DNA from: UBA7662 sp943369355
GTDB taxonomy: Bacteria > Bacteroidota > Bacteroidia > UBA7662
Reading direction: 5' to 3'
DNA: 64,000 nucleotides
Assembly (NCBI GenBank): GCA_943369355.1
Contig: CALRMX020000005.1
Location: 186,001 to 250,000, forward strand
Within the stretch, counting starts at the first letter, position 1; the number at the start of each line of letters is the position of its first letter. The notes beneath the pieces are model-generated. The model did no database searches. It was not told where the DNA came from and saw nothing but the letters and a program-made list of their open reading frames with translations. Both the position numbers and the translations under genes were made by a program. Positions 38,142 to 44,597 of the stretch are shown in pieces.

Positions 38142-38656
38142 TGGAAGAGGGTTTTGAGTTGTTTGACGAGCCTGTGTATGCGTACTCTTGAATTTGCCGT
38201 GCTGATGCTCAAACTATCGGCCACCTCCTGGTGGTTCATGCCATATTCGAAATACAGCGTATAAAGTTCTTGCTGTTCGGCATCGAGGCGAGGCAAAACG
38301 TCCTGCAATTTGAAGATGCGTGCGTCGATTTGCGGAACTAATTCTTCGAGCTGGTCAAAATTCTCCATCGATGTGTGGACCGATAATTTCTTTTTCATTT
38401 TCAGAGCAACATTAATGGTGATTTTGGCGAGCCACGATTTAAAAGTCCCTTTGTCGGCTTGGTATTTTTTTAGTTTGTCGAAGGCGATGATGAGGGCTTC
38501 TTGGGCCACATCGGCTGCATCGTCGTCGCTAAAACCATACTTACGTGCCAAGTTGTAGGCAAAGCCCACATAGCCCTCATAAATGAGACGCTCACAGCGT
38601 TTGTCGCCGCGAAGCGCGCCATGTAGCAGTTGCAAAAATTGATCTTGGCTAAGCAT
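38138..38656 (-). CDS. ECF RNA polymerase sigma factor
   Basis: A 172-residue sigma-70 family protein with region 2 (LIYEGYVGFAYNLARKYGFSDDDAADVAQEALIIAFDKL, including the DAADVAQEA -10-binding helix) and region 4 (LDAEQQELYTLYFEYGMNHQEVADSLSISTANSRVRIHRLVKQL). I prefer the ATG at 38656. The alternative at 38680 lies in the middle of a perfect 11-bp hairpin and adds only MVSSPAST. The stop overlaps the downstream barrel-protein start by 4 bp. Target genes are unknown. Confidence 0.9.
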   Translation of the reverse strand: MLSQDQFLQLLHGALRGDKRCERLIYEGYVGFAYNLARKYGFSDDDAADVAQEALIIAFDKLKKYQADKGTFKSWLAKITINVALKMKKKLSVHTSMENFDQLEELVPQIDARIFKLQDVLPRLDAEQQELYTLYFEYGMNHQEVADSLSISTANSRVRIHRLVKQLKTLFQ

Positions 38657-38662
38657 AGTAGA

Positions 38663-38688
38663 AGCGGGAGATGAGACCATCTCCCGCT
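38663..38688 (-). terminator. Strong hairpin between lipoprotein and sigma-factor genes
   Basis: Perfect 11-bp stem AGCGGGAGATG (38663-38673) / CATCTCCCGCT (38678-38688), 4-base loop. It starts 16 bp after the lipoprotein stop and ends 7 bp before the preferred sigma start. No T-run follows, so it may be an RNA-processing or attenuating hairpin rather than a full terminator. Confidence 0.6.
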
Positions 38689-38703
38689 CTTAACAGTTAA
38701 GGG

Positions 38704-39300
38704 TTAGATACAAGAATTACGTTTCACCCCGAATACGGCGTTCACCGAGTCAACTAAACCTGTGTAGTTGAAGATGATGTTGCCTTGTGGATCTACAGTG
38801 AAGCCCTGGTACTCCCGCAAAGCGCCGCTGTAGCTACCGAAAATTGAATCGGGTGTTACGTTAACGATGGTCACCGTAAGCTGTTGCGCATCGTACTGGC
38901 GGAAAAACCGACCGGGTGCATCGATGAAGCAGAAAGCATCGAGCGGTTGCGAGAAGGTATAGGTACCTACGCCAGCAGTAGCACTGTTCCAGATGAGGGC
39001 AAACATGGTGTCGTTCGCGCCAGCACTGAGGGTACGGGCTGTAGGGTCGTAGTTTACATTATTACCAGTTGCGAGCGCCCAGAAACTACCGTTGGTGGTG
39101 CTGTCGAAGCACGATAATCCAAAACCTGCCGATTGTTGAACGGCACTTACACCATTCAATCTGAAGTTAGCCCGTGAGCCACTGGTATAAACCGTGTCTT
39201 TTGGCGCTTGTGTGAATTGCTGATCAAAAACCTCTTGGGGTTCGCAGCTCATCAAGAAGGCTCCCAGAGCCAGCATTCCGAATACAATGTTCTTTTTCAT
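38704..39300 (-). CDS. Hypothetical lipoprotein
   Basis: A 198-residue exported lipoprotein: MKKNIVFGMLALGAFLMSC has a clear lipobox (LMSC, Cys at 19). The mature part is Thr/Asn/Ser-rich with beta-strand patterns (SRANFRLNGVSA, YTFSQPLDAFCFID, LTVTIVNVTPDSIFGSYSGAL) and a cysteine near the C-terminus (RNSC). It resembles the small beta-sandwich lipoproteins common in Bacteroidota, such as DUF6252 proteins, but I do not assign the family. I chose the ATG at 39300 because it begins the signal peptide. It lies upstream of the sigma factor on the same strand and could be a cell-surface part of the same regulatory unit. Confidence 0.65.
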   Translation of the reverse strand: MKKNIVFGMLALGAFLMSCEPQEVFDQQFTQAPKDTVYTSGSRANFRLNGVSAVQQSAGFGLSCFDSTTNGSFWALATGNNVNYDPTARTLSAGANDTMFALIWNSATAGVGTYTFSQPLDAFCFIDAPGRFFRQYDAQQLTVTIVNVTPDSIFGSYSGALREYQGFTVDPQGNIIFNYTGLVDSVNAVFGVKRNSCI

Positions 39301-39560
39301 TTTTTGAATTGATTTAGATTCACACCCAATAGCCCAATCGGTCACCAAACGTTACAAGAGATTTAAATTTTTATTTTAATCACGTATATCTAATTGGTTA
39401 TTAGCTTTTTACCGGGAATGAAATTTCTCTCGCGCCAGTAGAGCACAACAATCCGAAAGCCGTATTTGTTAAAACAAGGAAAAATTAGCTTACCAAGTGG
39501 TCAACTACCGACCTCTTTGCATCAGCGAGTTTCAGGCAAATAATCACATAGTGGTACCGC

Positions 39561-40997
39561 TCAGTAACGAATACACACATTGGTGGGCTCGGTAAAAAAT
39601 TTGAGGGCGTCCCAGCCGCCTTCACGCCCTACTCCAGAGGCCTTGGCACCACCAAAGGGGGTACGCAAATCGCGCAAAAGCCAACAGTTTACCCAAACAA
39701 TCCCAAATTTCAAACGTGCCGAAAGACGCTGACTGCGACTCAAATTTTCGGTCCATAGCTGCGCAGCGAGCCCATACACGGTATCGTTGGCCAGTGCGAG
39801 GGCCTCTTCTTCGGTATCGAACGGGATGAGGGTGACCACCGGACCAAAAATCTCTTCCTGATTGGTACGACAGTGGTTGGGCAGGTTTTCGAATACGGTA
39901 GGTGCTATAAACCAACCGCTAGCACAGCGGCCCTCCGGGAAAACAGCATGACCGCCAGTGAGCAACTTGCCTCCCTCTTGTTGCGCCAATTCAATGTAAT
40001 GCAACACCTTGCGGTAATGGGCTTCGCTGGCAATGGCGCCTAAATCGGGGTCGGTTGCTGGGTCGCCCAAGCTTAGTTGTGCCACGTCAGCAACAAAATC
40101 GTCGCGGAAGCGATCGTAAATACTACGCTCTATCAACAAACGCGAGCCGCATAAACAAATCTCGCCCTGGTTGGTGAACGACGAACGCACGGCCGAAGCC
40201 AACGCTTTGTCGTAGTCGGCATCGGCAAAGATGATGTTGGGATTTTTACCTCCCAGCTCCAGCGACAACTTTTTAAACAGCGGTGCAGCGGTGCGGGCAA
40301 TGGTGGAACCGGTTACCGTGCCGCCCGTAAACGAAATGGCCGGAATGCGGGGATGTTCGCTCATGGCTTGCCCTACTTTGGGCCCCAAGCCAAACACGAT
40401 GTTGAGAACACCCGCCGGAAAACCCGCCTCCATGCACAAACGTGCCAACAAAAAGGCCGTGGCTGGGGTGATTTCCGATGGTTTGGCCACAACGGTATTG
40501 CCTGCCGCTAAGGCGGGAGCAATTTTCCAGCTAAACAGATACAAAGGCAAATTCCAAGGCGAAATGCAGCCCACCACGCCAAGCGGCTGCCGCAAGGTGT
40601 AGTTGATTGCAGTGCCATCGGTAGTATGTGCTTCGCTGGCAAAATGCTGAATGCCCGATGCAAAAAAGCGAAAATTATCGATGGCACGAGGGATATCCAT
40701 GCGGCGGGCGAGTGCCACAGGCTTGCCTTGGTCGCGGCTTTCGGCAGCGGCAAGTACATCCAGGTCGCGCTCGAGCAAATCGGCCAAACGGTTGAGCAGT
40801 CGGGCACGTTCGCTCACCGGCGTGGCCGACCAAGCTGGAAAAGCTTGTTGGGCAGCAGCAGCTGCCGCCTCCACATCGGCGGTATCGGAATCGGGTAGCC
40901 TGCCGTACACCTGCGCGGTGGCAGGTTCGTAATTGTTTAGCCATTGCCCACTGCGTGCAGGCTGAAGTCGACCGTCGATGTAGTTGAGGATTTCCAT
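39561..40997 (-). CDS. ALDH8-like aldehyde dehydrogenase (2-aminomuconate semialdehyde dehydrogenase-like)
   Basis: A 478-residue NAD(P)-dependent aldehyde dehydrogenase. Catalytic residues: N149 (SPWNLP), E247 (LELGGKNPN) and C281 (NQGEICLCGSR). The sequences CISPWNLPLYLFSWKIAPALAAG, VWVNCWLLRDLRTPFGGAKASGVGREGG and the C-terminus FFTEPTNVCIRY match the ALDH8 and 2-hydroxymuconic/2-aminomuconic semialdehyde dehydrogenase branch. With kynA and the RidA deaminase within 8 kb, the likely role is oxidising 2-aminomuconate semialdehyde in tryptophan catabolism. Other semialdehydes remain possible. A TA module lies immediately upstream, and the SDR gene beyond it is on the same strand. Confidence 0.88.
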   Translation of the reverse strand: MEILNYIDGRLQPARSGQWLNNYEPATAQVYGRLPDSDTADVEAAAAAAQQAFPAWSATPVSERARLLNRLADLLERDLDVLAAAESRDQGKPVALARRMDIPRAIDNFRFFASGIQHFASEAHTTDGTAINYTLRQPLGVVGCISPWNLPLYLFSWKIAPALAAGNTVVAKPSEITPATAFLLARLCMEAGFPAGVLNIVFGLGPKVGQAMSEHPRIPAISFTGGTVTGSTIARTAAPLFKKLSLELGGKNPNIIFADADYDKALASAVRSSFTNQGEICLCGSRLLIERSIYDRFRDDFVADVAQLSLGDPATDPDLGAIASEAHYRKVLHYIELAQQEGGKLLTGGHAVFPEGRCASGWFIAPTVFENLPNHCRTNQEEIFGPVVTLIPFDTEEEALALANDTVYGLAAQLWTENLSRSQRLSARLKFGIVWVNCWLLRDLRTPFGGAKASGVGREGGWDALKFFTEPTNVCIRY

Positions 40998-41024
40998 GTA
41001 TACTGCCGCGTGATGGCTATCTTA

Positions 41025-41387
41025 TTAATCCAAAATGAAAATTATAGTCTTTTCAGCTTCAATTTCCAACAAAAAGCAAGACTTTGATGATAGTTTTTCT
41101 ATGACGTGGATATGTCTTCTCATTAAATCTATTAAACGTTCATTACTTGTGTTGCCTGAGCTAATCTTAATTAAATGCTTAGGAGATTTTTTGAGAAGAT
41201 GTTGATTTTTGAAATCAGAATCCTTTGAAATAAGTATGAGCCCATACATATCCGCATAAGCTGAAATTCTCTCATCAGACGTGTAATAACTATCTAAAAC
41301 ATTATTGACGTGAATTGCTTCAAAGCCAGCCTCATTCAACCATTTTGTTAGCTTGAATGAGATATGCACGTCACATAAGAATTTCAC
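41025..41387 (-). CDS. DUF5615 PIN-like toxin
   Basis: A 120-residue protein of the Mut7-C/DUF5615 PIN-like group: MKFLCDVHISFKLTKWL carries the first acidic residue (D6), ISKDSDF (near residue 53) the second acidic pair, and the fold length fits. These are putative RNases of type II toxin-antitoxin modules. Translation starts at GTG, overlapping the antitoxin stop by 4 bp (GTGA). Base use looks more AT-rich than the flanking dehydrogenase genes, consistent with acquisition. Toxicity is a family-level expectation, not shown here. Confidence 0.82.
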   Translation of the reverse strand: MKFLCDVHISFKLTKWLNEAGFEAIHVNNVLDSYYTSDERISAYADMYGLILISKDSDFKNQHLLKKSPKHLIKISSGNTSNERLIDLMRRHIHVIEKLSSKSCFLLEIEAEKTIIFILD

Positions 41388-41611
41388 GCTACCTCTTGAA
41401 TGGCTTCTCCCGAAATCGATAATTTCGCGTAATACAGTGCGGCCTTAATATCTTCCTGTTCAAGTTCTGGATGGTCTTCAAGAATTTGTTCGTTTGACAT
41501 TCCACTTCCAAGCATATCAAGGATGTATGCAACTGGCCATCGCATACCTCTGATACAAGGTTTACCGTGACAAACTTCAGGATTTATGGTAATTCTCTCT
41601 AACAGCCTCAT
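41384..41611 (-). CDS. DUF433 antitoxin
   Basis: A 75-residue DUF433 protein with the family opening ERITINPEVCHGKPCIRGMRWPVAYILDML and a helix-turn-helix-like centre (MSNEQILEDHPELEQEDIKAALYYA). DUF433 genes are the usual antitoxin partner upstream of DUF5615 PIN-like toxins. It would bind its promoter and the toxin. A perfect -7 box (TATGTTTG, 41626-41633) lies 14 bp upstream, so the module has its own transcription. Confidence 0.87.
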   Translation of the reverse strand: MRLLERITINPEVCHGKPCIRGMRWPVAYILDMLGSGMSNEQILEDHPELEQEDIKAALYYAKLSISGEAIQEVA

Positions 41612-41625
41612 AACTAAGCGTTATT

Positions 41626-41633
41626 CAAACATA
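41626..41633 (-). promoter_or_regulatory. Promoter -7 box of the TA module
   Basis: Leftward TATGTTTG, exact TAnnTTTG, between the SDR stop and the DUF433 start. Confidence 0.6.
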
Positions 41634-41642
41634 CTAAATTTC

Positions 41643-42434
41643 TTACAAATTTCCCGTGCGGCCGCCGTCTACCGGTAGGTTAATGCCGTTGATGTACGAA
41701 GCGGCCGGACTGGCCAGAAAAGCGATGGCGGCAGCTACCTCCTCGGGCTCGGCAAAACGCCCGGCGGGGATTTCGGCCAACATTTCGGCGGCGACGTCGC
41801 TGGGTTCATGCCCGGTTTTGGTGGCCTTGTTCTGGATGATTTGTTCCAAACGCCCCGTTCGGGTTGCTCCCGGCAGCACATTGTTCACCGTAATGCCGAA
41901 GGGTGCCAGCTCGTTCGAGAGGGTTTTCGACCAGTTGGCGACTGCTGCACGTATGGTATTGCTAACACCCAAACCCTTGAGGGGTAGCTTCACCGAGGTG
42001 CTGATTACGTTGATGATACGTCCGTAGCCTGCTTCTTTCATGCCGGGGATCACAGCCTGCGCCAGCAGATGGTTGGCCAACAAATGCTGCCTGAAAGCAG
42101 ATTCAAATTCTTCGAGCTTGGCCGACACGATCGGACCTGCTGGCGGACCGCCCGTATTATTCACCAGAATGTGGGCGCACATTCCGCTGCCGGTCCAAGT
42201 TTGCAAAAGCTGCTGCAGCATGGCGGTATCGTTGAAGTCGCAGGCCAAAAAGTTGTGCGTTTGTTTGCCTGAGTTGGGTAGCGCTTGCAGGGTGGCTAGT
42301 AAACTATCTTCATTGCGTGCCATGAGCACAACATTGGCCCCCTGAGCGGCGAGTAGCATGGCGGCAGCCCGGCCAATGCCTTGGGTGGCGCCACCAACGA
42401 GCGCGGTTTTTCCGGTGAGCGAGGTTTCAAACAT
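41643..42434 (-). CDS. SDR-family protein lacking the catalytic tyrosine
   Basis: A 263-residue SDR fold protein with the cofactor motif VGGATQGIGRA (residue ~13) and VNNTGGPPAG. At the active site, the usual Y-x-x-x-K is replaced: VISTSVKLPLKGLGVSNTIRAAV has Ser at the Tyr position and Arg at the Lys position. Other SDR families with 'LSN..R' in this place are known, so this is a subfamily feature, but classical carbonyl reduction is not expected. Its neighbours (ALDH8-like gene, kynA region) suggest a place in aromatic amino-acid catabolism. It overlaps nth by 8 bp. Confidence 0.82.
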   Translation of the reverse strand: MFETSLTGKTALVGGATQGIGRAAAMLLAAQGANVVLMARNEDSLLATLQALPNSGKQTHNFLACDFNDTAMLQQLLQTWTGSGMCAHILVNNTGGPPAGPIVSAKLEEFESAFRQHLLANHLLAQAVIPGMKEAGYGRIINVISTSVKLPLKGLGVSNTIRAAVANWSKTLSNELAPFGITVNNVLPGATRTGRLEQIIQNKATKTGHEPSDVAAEMLAEIPAGRFAEPEEVAAAIAFLASPAASYINGINLPVDGGRTGNL

Positions 42435-43098
42435 GTTTAACTGACTTTAAAGCGGCCTTGCGTTGCTGCTTTTGGTAAAAACTACATACTTCGGTTAAGG
42501 CACATTGTGTGCACTTGGGCGTGCGCGCTACACATACGTAGCGGCCATGCAAAATGAGCCAATGATGCGCCCGCGAAACGAGCATCTCGGGCAGGTATTT
42601 CACCAGCTGCTTCTCGGTTTCGAGGGGGGTCTTGGCCTTCACCGTCAAGCCCAAACGGGCCGACACCCGAAACACATGGGTATCGACGGCCATGGCGGGT
42701 TTATTGAAGATGACCGACGCAATGACATTGGCGGTTTTTCGCCCCACACCCGGTATGCGAACCAACTGGTTGATTTCGGAGGGCACCTCGCCACCGAATT
42801 CGTCGATGAGCACCCGGGCAAGGCCCATGAGGTGTTTGGTTTTATTGTTGGGGTACGAAATGCTGCGGATGAGGCTAAAAATTTCATCCTCACCCCCTTG
42901 TGCTAAGGCGTACACATCGGGAAAACGTTTGAAGAGTGCCGGGGTGGTGAGGTTCACACGTTTATCGGTGCATTGTGCCGACAGTACCACAGCAACCAAA
43001 AGTTCGTAGGGGTTGCTGTAAAATAGCTCGGTTTCAGCTTCGGGAGCTGTGCGTAAAAAGTAATCGATGACAAAGGCAAAACGTTCGCTCCGGCGCAT
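42427..43098 (-). CDS. nth: Endonuclease III
   Basis: Bifunctional DNA glycosylase/AP lyase that removes oxidised pyrimidines; 223 residues. Seen: helix-hairpin-helix VRIPGVGRKTANVI with catalytic K121, catalytic D139 in AVDTHVFR, and the [4Fe-4S] cluster ligands C189-x6-C196-x2-C199-x5-C205 near the C-terminus. All family hallmarks are intact. Start ATG is 2 bases from a -7-like TATTTTCGG, so the mRNA is probably leaderless. The stop overlaps the SDR start by 8 bp. Confidence 0.96.
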   Translation of the reverse strand: MRRSERFAFVIDYFLRTAPEAETELFYSNPYELLVAVVLSAQCTDKRVNLTTPALFKRFPDVYALAQGGEDEIFSLIRSISYPNNKTKHLMGLARVLIDEFGGEVPSEINQLVRIPGVGRKTANVIASVIFNKPAMAVDTHVFRVSARLGLTVKAKTPLETEKQLVKYLPEMLVSRAHHWLILHGRYVCVARTPKCTQCALTEVCSFYQKQQRKAALKSVKHV

Positions 43099-43100
43099 GG

Positions 43101-43109
43101 CCGAAAATA
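43101..43109 (-). promoter_or_regulatory. Promoter -7 box for nth
   Basis: Leftward TATTTTCGG (TAnnTTCG variant), two bases before the ATG. Confidence 0.45.
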
Positions 43110-43345
43110 CGCAGAAAGGCGGCTGTATCCAATGGTTGCGTGTGGTGCTCTTTCGTACGCCAACTGTGTTGACGCATTTACTTCAATTGCTTTAACCACG
43201 CAGCACGCTTCACTGTTCAACGTTTTAGTGTGTTTATTGGCCGTGGCGACTCGATTTCAAGAAAAAAGGTCACTGATATACTAATTCCAGCTCGCCACTA
43301 TGGACATAGCCAAGCTCACTTCACCACCACCCACCGTGCCTACAC

Positions 43346-43371
43346 AAAAAAAAGCCTCGCTAGTGCGAGGC
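43346..43371 (-). terminator. Terminator overlapping the anti-sigma-like gene end
   Basis: Leftward GCCTCGC-ACTA-GCGAGGC followed by eight T's. The first stem arm contains the last sense codons and the stop TAG (43360-43362) of the preceding gene falls in the stem and loop. Confidence 0.85.
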
Positions 43372-43578
43372 GTAATCGAGCAACAGCTTCATGGTGCTGT
43401 CGGAGGGTTGCAGCAGCTCGCCGCATTGCAGGAGTGCAAGTAGCTGCTCAGTTTGTTGGTACTCATGCTGCAAATCGCCGTCGCTGACGAGCAAATGCTC
43501 AAACGAATTGCGCTCCGCGGGGGGCAGTTCGTTGGTGATGTGCAGCAGAAGTTGTAAGGAAGTAACGCTCTCGGTCAT
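43360..43578 (-). CDS. Small helical protein downstream of ECF sigma factor
   Basis: A 72-residue acidic, Leu-rich, helical protein (SLQLLLHITNELPPAERNSFEHLL...QQTEQLLALLQCGELL) without signal peptide or membrane segment. Small proteins of this kind commonly follow ECF sigma genes in Bacteroidota and could be a soluble anti-sigma or a partner. This one lies 84 bp after the sigma gene. Function is not recognised. Its end is embedded in the terminator. Confidence 0.6.
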   Translation of the reverse strand: MTESVTSLQLLLHITNELPPAERNSFEHLLVSDGDLQHEYQQTEQLLALLQCGELLQPSDSTMKLLLDYASH

Positions 43579-43662
43579 AGATCAGATTTGAATTACCAAC
43601 GCCGTGTTTGGCGGCTTGGTATATATTCCTCAAAAAAATCGTCAACCAGGCGTTACTTCTGC

Positions 43663-44247
43663 TCACAAACTGATGTGGTATTTATCGATGAGTCGGCGTA
43701 GGTTGCCCAATGCGTAACGCATACGTCCCAAGCTGGTATTGATGCTCACTTCGGTTACGTCGGCAATTTCTTTAAAGCTTAAGCCGCCGTAAATACGCAT
43801 CACCAACACTTCGCGTTGCTCTTCGGGCAGGTGCTGGATGAGTTGCTTCACCTTTTCGTGCGACTGCAAGCGTACAATGCGATCTTCTACCGACTCCTCT
43901 TTTAAATCGAGGAAGCTGAACACATCGGTATCGTCGTCTTTCGGCTGAATGGTAGGCATTTTCGCACCACGACGGAAATGGTCGATACACAGGTTGTGCG
44001 CAATACGCAGTACCCAAGGTAAAAACTTACCCTCTTCGTTGTAGCGGCCCGACCGGACAGTGTCGATCACCTTGACAAAGGTGTCCTGAAAGATATCCTC
44101 TGCCACATCGCGATCTTTCACGAGCTGGTAGATGGTGGTATAAACGCGAGATTTGTGTCGCAACATAAGAACGCCTAAGCTGTTCTCATGGCCTTTGAGG
44201 TAACGTGTAATGAGCTCTTGGTCACTAACACTCACAACGGTTTTCAT
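43663..44247 (-). CDS. ECF RNA polymerase sigma factor
   Basis: A 194-residue sigma factor with region 2 (LMLRHKSRVYTTIYQLVKDRDVAEDIFQDTFVKVIDTVRSGRYNEEGKFLPWVLRIAHNLCIDHFRR, interrupted here only by line of motifs) and region 4 (LPEEQREVLVMRIYGGLSFKEIADVTEVSINTSLGRMRYALGNLRRLI). This form, with the 'DTFVK' and 'FLPWVLRIAHNL.ID.FRR' motifs, is widespread in Bacteroidota. The region between 2 and 4 is acidic (QPKDDDTDVFSFLDLKEE). A small helical protein follows. Regulon unknown. Confidence 0.93.
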   Translation of the reverse strand: MKTVVSVSDQELITRYLKGHENSLGVLMLRHKSRVYTTIYQLVKDRDVAEDIFQDTFVKVIDTVRSGRYNEEGKFLPWVLRIAHNLCIDHFRRGAKMPTIQPKDDDTDVFSFLDLKEESVEDRIVRLQSHEKVKQLIQHLPEEQREVLVMRIYGGLSFKEIADVTEVSINTSLGRMRYALGNLRRLIDKYHISL

Positions 44248-44597
44248 AGTTGTAAGAAGATTTGGTTAGGTAGAGCTCAGGCGATAGGCGACTTGTTTTT
44301 TAAGGTTGATGGTGCTAATATACGGTTTAGACGATGCTTGCGCCCCTTTTAAGAAAACTTTAACCAAAATGATCTTTTCGTGACACAGCCCAAGAACTCA
44401 CATGAGGTCACGCGCAGCTGAAAAAAGCTTGGTGAAAGCCCGCGTCACTTTTGCTTGGACAAGCAAGCTATGCAAGTAGATTAGCCGGGGTAAAACGTGT
44501 ATACGACGCGCTAATCGAGCAAAATTTACCCTCGTCGAGCTTTTAGGCGAAAGCTTGCTGCTCGCTGCAACAAAATGGCGGCGACCCTTGTTGTTCA
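44248..44597. other. Divergent region between sigma-factor gene and uvrA
   Basis: About 350 bp with no convincing gene. A leftward frame (44398-44598) exists but is basic, featureless and crosses the uvrA promoter area. A perfect inverted repeat TTGCTTG-GA-CAAGCAA lies at 44451-44466, about 130 bp before uvrA. No consensus -7 box was found. Confidence 0.4.
44451..44466. repeat. Short inverted repeat upstream of uvrA
   Basis: TTGCTTG (44451-44457) and CAAGCAA (44460-44466) around two bases; possible protein-binding site. Not the same sequence as the palindrome upstream of dinD. Confidence 0.4.

Noticed and set aside
32594..42434. A single kynurenine operon
   Set aside because: The genes lie on both strands and are interrupted by transporter, sigma-factor and TA genes, so they cannot be one transcription unit.
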